Under the pieces are notes generated by a model that saw nothing but the letters and a program-made list of their open reading frames with translations, did not search any database and had not been told where the DNA came from. Of a stretch of DNA of 64,000 nucleotides, positions 60,798 to 64,000 are shown in pieces. Numbering within the stretch: the first letter of the stretch is position 1; the number at the start of each line of letters is the position of its first letter. The DNA is from Mactra quadrangularis (Eukaryota; Mollusca; Bivalvia; Venerida; Mactridae): positions 27,938,380 through 28,002,379 of the forward strand of contig CM046303.1 of NCBI GenBank assembly GCA_025267735.1, written 5' to 3'. Both the position numbers and the translations under genes were made by a program.

Positions 60798-62104
60798 TCG
60801 TTTAGCGGGTATGTTTTTGTATAGGTAATAATTTTTCAAACCTTAATTTCTATGGAATAAAAACATAAAATAAAACTTGTAACTAATCAATAGTTCTGGT
60901 TTAGCTTGTCTTTAAAGCTGGATATTAATAAGACATTCGATGTATCTAACATAGTTTGGACAAGAAATAACAGTATTTCTTTATCGTTTGAACCTTGATG
61001 TGCCATTAGAACATCACCGAGATGATTTACGTCAATTGTACATTTCATTCAAAAGAAACAATGATAATTATGTTGATAGTTAATAATAACGACCACCTTG
61101 GAAGTAACATCACATTGGAATGTTTATAGACAGTATTACATTAAACTGTAAGAGATGATATTGAAAATGAAGCCTGGAATCATTCGAAAGTAATTATGAT
61201 CATAGTCAGAGAATATAAACATCAGCAAAAAGTATTTGAAAACAATTACTGCATTAATTGATAATCTTTTTAACTAAACACATTTTGTCTCTGGGACAAG
61301 TAAACAAGTACAACTAACTATTTTTTGGCAATTATGTATTACAAGAAACGCAATTGTCTGGCAATCAAAATAAATACATTTTTGAGTTATTGTTTTCATG
61401 TACACAAAATTTGGTTCACAGAAATAAAAGCAGTAGCTATTGAATTACACATTTATATCATTGTTGACAAGATACCTCAATAAGTGCTTTGATGTTGTTG
61501 CTAAGGAGTGAGCAATTGATTTTTGTTTGATAATTGTATTGCTTCAATAGAAATCGCATTTTTTGCCAATATACAAAACAGCGTGTTTGACACACCTGTA
61601 TAGGTATGGCAAATAGGTAAACAAAATACTTTTAAAAATGGATTCGCGATTCAAATAACTTAATTTGACTCGACTGCGACGTTATATTATATTGTTTCCA
61701 AATAGAGATAAAACAATTGACATATTACACATCCAAGGGGATGAAATCACACTCTGTGTACATATATACGTCTAGTATTAAATATCACTATACCTCACGT
61801 GATTTGTGTACTTTATTGCCTAATGTGACGTCACTGGGTGACAATCCGTAATGTTACCCTCTGGACATCACCAATCGGCCCGCTTAAAGCGATGGGAGAC
61901 CACTGCATTTAGATTTTGCTTAATATAGATACCCAAGTTATAGTATTTCAATTTGAATAACTTACTTGCATAGACGCTTGCTTTTTATCAATCGACTAAC
62001 TTATACGGTGTAAAAGTGTCTTCAAGTTCAGATGCAAATAAAACATATAAAATTAAACGGTTTGTGTCTATTAAATTGTAAGCAATGTTTTATTTAGTTG
62101 TTCC

Positions 62105-62262
62105 GTATAATGAAATAAATATCACATCATACAGATGGTGATAGAACGGAATGTTCACCCTTGACAAGTAATGTAAACCTGGGCTAAAGCCTCGATTGAC
62201 ATTACTTGTCTCGGGTGAACAATCTTATCTATCACACTCTGTAGGATGTGATATTTATATAA
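62105..62262. mobile_element. Hairpin MITE next to the unit 2/unit 3 junction
   Basis: Copy of the element at 50211-50383, with matching arms. The loop keeps AAACCTGGGCTAAAGCCTCG. It sits about 30 bases from the start of unit 3. Confidence 0.75.
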
Positions 62263-62292
62263 TATGATACTGTGTTAGTTTGTTGGTAAGGT

Positions 62293-64000
62293 GTTAAAGC
62301 TAGCGTATACAATTCTAAATGCACTATATACTACCTGCAGTTTATAACCATCGTTGAACACGTGTCTGTACTTCTACAGTACTTTAATTTACGCATGTTT
62401 ACAAGCAAAAAAGGTCTAAACAGCGAGTCCAATATCCTCACATATCATATAATGGCATTCGTTCGTGCACAAAACGTCAATATTGGATCATGTTTAGAAT
62501 ATTGAACCATTAATCAGTCGAACAAATTATTAACTTTTAATTCAACGATGCATTTGATATGACACTCAAGTTAAAATTAATTTAAATCATTGACATCTCT
62601 ATCATATACGCACATATCACTATCTTGATGCTGCCAATGGCGGATCTGCCGTTCTATAGTAAAGAACAAGTGTTAGTTTGATATAGCTTGGTACAAAAAA
62701 TTAATGGCGGAAATGGAAGTTGTTTTGTATTGTTAAAGTACAATAAATGCATTGATGATATCAACTTAAAAGGCTTATATTCAATGAACTTTAGCCATTC
62801 GTGATTTCAGAAGGCAGATTCTGCAGAGTAATTCATTTTTCATTGAATCAAAGTATGTTTTAAAAATTATGTTTTAGGCGTGTTCCTTTCATGATAACAC
62901 GGATTTTCCGTAACATCTTTTTTCTGTTAAATGATTTAAACTGACAGAAAGAATTTAATTTTAATTAATCTGTCATTTATGCATTACGGTTAAAATGTAC
63001 TGATAATCCTTTTAGTCTATAATTTGTAAATTTTGTATTTTATCCTGAATTCCTATTCATTTTGTAGGTAAACTTAACATTAATGTACGGGTTTTGTATT
63101 TATTTAATTATTCATGTTTGAAAGCTTTATTCATTTTAGATTATATACGGTACTTGGCTCAAGCAATCATGCACTTGGCTTGATCAGTATTCACAAATCA
63201 ATTTCAATGTAGATTTTTGGAACGATGTCTCTACATTTAAAATAAAAATTGTTAACTACGTGATATATACAATTATCGGCCGTCCACGATTTTAATAGCT
63301 ATAATCAGTGTTGGGTTTTGCCGTCAAAAATTAGTTTTTTTCCATTCACTGGCAGATACTAATAAAAACCGGCAAAAATGGACAAAACTCCCAAACAGTT
63401 TTGTTTTGCTCAATATTGTGGTTGTATCAATGAAAAATTTGTTTCAATGAAATGTGTTATCTTTATACATATTTATGAGCACATTAAATGGTACAATGTA
63501 TCATGCTACATAAATTTGAAAATAAAAGTCGGAGGACATAAAATGTATTAAATTGTGCATTTCTCGAGATTGTCTCAGAATCATTGTTGATGTAAGTCCA
63601 GTTCATTAAGAATACATATTATGATTGTTTTACATGTAAGCCAATCATGTCAATACTGTTCCAATTTTATCAATGCAAATGTACTTTGCTCAAGCGAATA
63701 CGATGGTGAAGTCAGAACTATCTGATTTAATTACATATTTGTTCACATAAAGTTTAGATTGCATCATTTAGATTCATTAGTTAATAATTTAGTGTTAACA
63801 TTTAAATACGCCCTCGCGGATTTTAAAAATCTTGAAATATACCCAAGAGATTTTAACTTAATTACAAAACATACATTAAACTATGTTCTTGGTTTATGCA
63901 GGTTATCTTTAATTTAATTATGATATGTCTGTTACGGTGTAATTATGCTGAGAAAATGTTACCTGGTGTGATCGTTTTTTCTCAAGTGCCAAATGCAATT
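62293..64000 (+). repeat. Tandem segmental duplication, unit 3 (cut by window end)
   Basis: Begins AAAGCTAGCGTATACAATTC and continues co-linear with units 1 and 2. It contains both the 62812-62985 segment (missing from unit 2) and the 62985-63550 segment (missing from unit 1), so it is closest to the inferred ancestral arrangement. Confidence 0.88.

Larger units (their letters stand above)
50403..62292 (+). repeat. Tandem segmental duplication, unit 2 (~11.9 kb)
   Basis: Same block order as unit 1, enlarged by insertions at 54501-55631, 57471-57866 and 58195-60834. It lacks about 170 bases (counterpart 62812-62985 in unit 3) near 50930. No conserved coding frame. Confidence 0.9.

Noticed and set aside
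42108..64000. CRISPR-like or gene-family array
   Set aside because: Units are kilobases long with no spacers and no conserved protein frame.

Overview
The window looks like AT-rich, mostly non-coding nuclear DNA from an invertebrate animal, most likely a mollusc and probably a bivalve. That reading is inference. It rests on one intron-interrupted peptide-GPCR exon, several tRNA-derived SINE families, LINEs of types that are common in molluscs, many hairpin MITEs, and repeats resembling those I know from bivalve genomes. No rRNA, functional tRNA, CRISPR array or prokaryote-style operon was seen.

Left part (1-24.5 kb). The only convincing host gene fragment is a class A (rhodopsin-like) GPCR exon at 2027-2818. 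It encodes TM1-TM5 and ends at a clean splice donor. The rest of this part is a dense graveyard of repeats: three tRNA-derived SINE families, ~150-180 bp internally tandem repeats in both orientations, a 1.24-kb foldback element with ~300-bp inverted arms (9945-11180), a non-autonomous Helitron with canonical ends (12510-12801), a TTAA-flanked piggyBac-like MITE (16943-17091), a pogo/Tigger-like MITE (19625-19799), and a decayed antisense LINE 3' end (20090-20392).

Middle (24.5-31.4 kb). A LINE that appears full length and coding-intact lies on the minus strand (about 24497-29745). ORF1 (398 aa, L1-ORF1p/RRM-like) and ORF2 (APE endonuclease, YADD reverse transcriptase, C-terminal CCHC) are in the same reading frame, separated by a single UAG. 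A pentanucleotide tail marks its 3' end. A 5'-truncated, frameshifted Jockey/CR1-like LINE 3' end follows at 30385-31440 (+).

31.4-42.1 kb. No supported genes. Two SINE copies and one ~145-bp-periodic dispersed repeat (38840-39366) sit in otherwise unannotated AT-rich sequence. Part of 39.8-40.7 kb looks like an old, diverged relative of the tandem unit that follows.

42.1-64.0 kb. A large tandem segmental duplication: unit 1 (42108-50402, 8.3 kb), unit 2 (50403-62292, 11.9 kb) and the start of unit 3 (62293 to the window end). The one ~180-bp block I compared base by base differs at about six positions between units 1 and 2. No shared protein-coding frame is visible. The units carry different insertions and deletions, including a 1.13-kb insertion, a LINE 3' end and a 310-bp foldback MITE in unit 2. 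A hairpin MITE sits next to each unit-unit junction.
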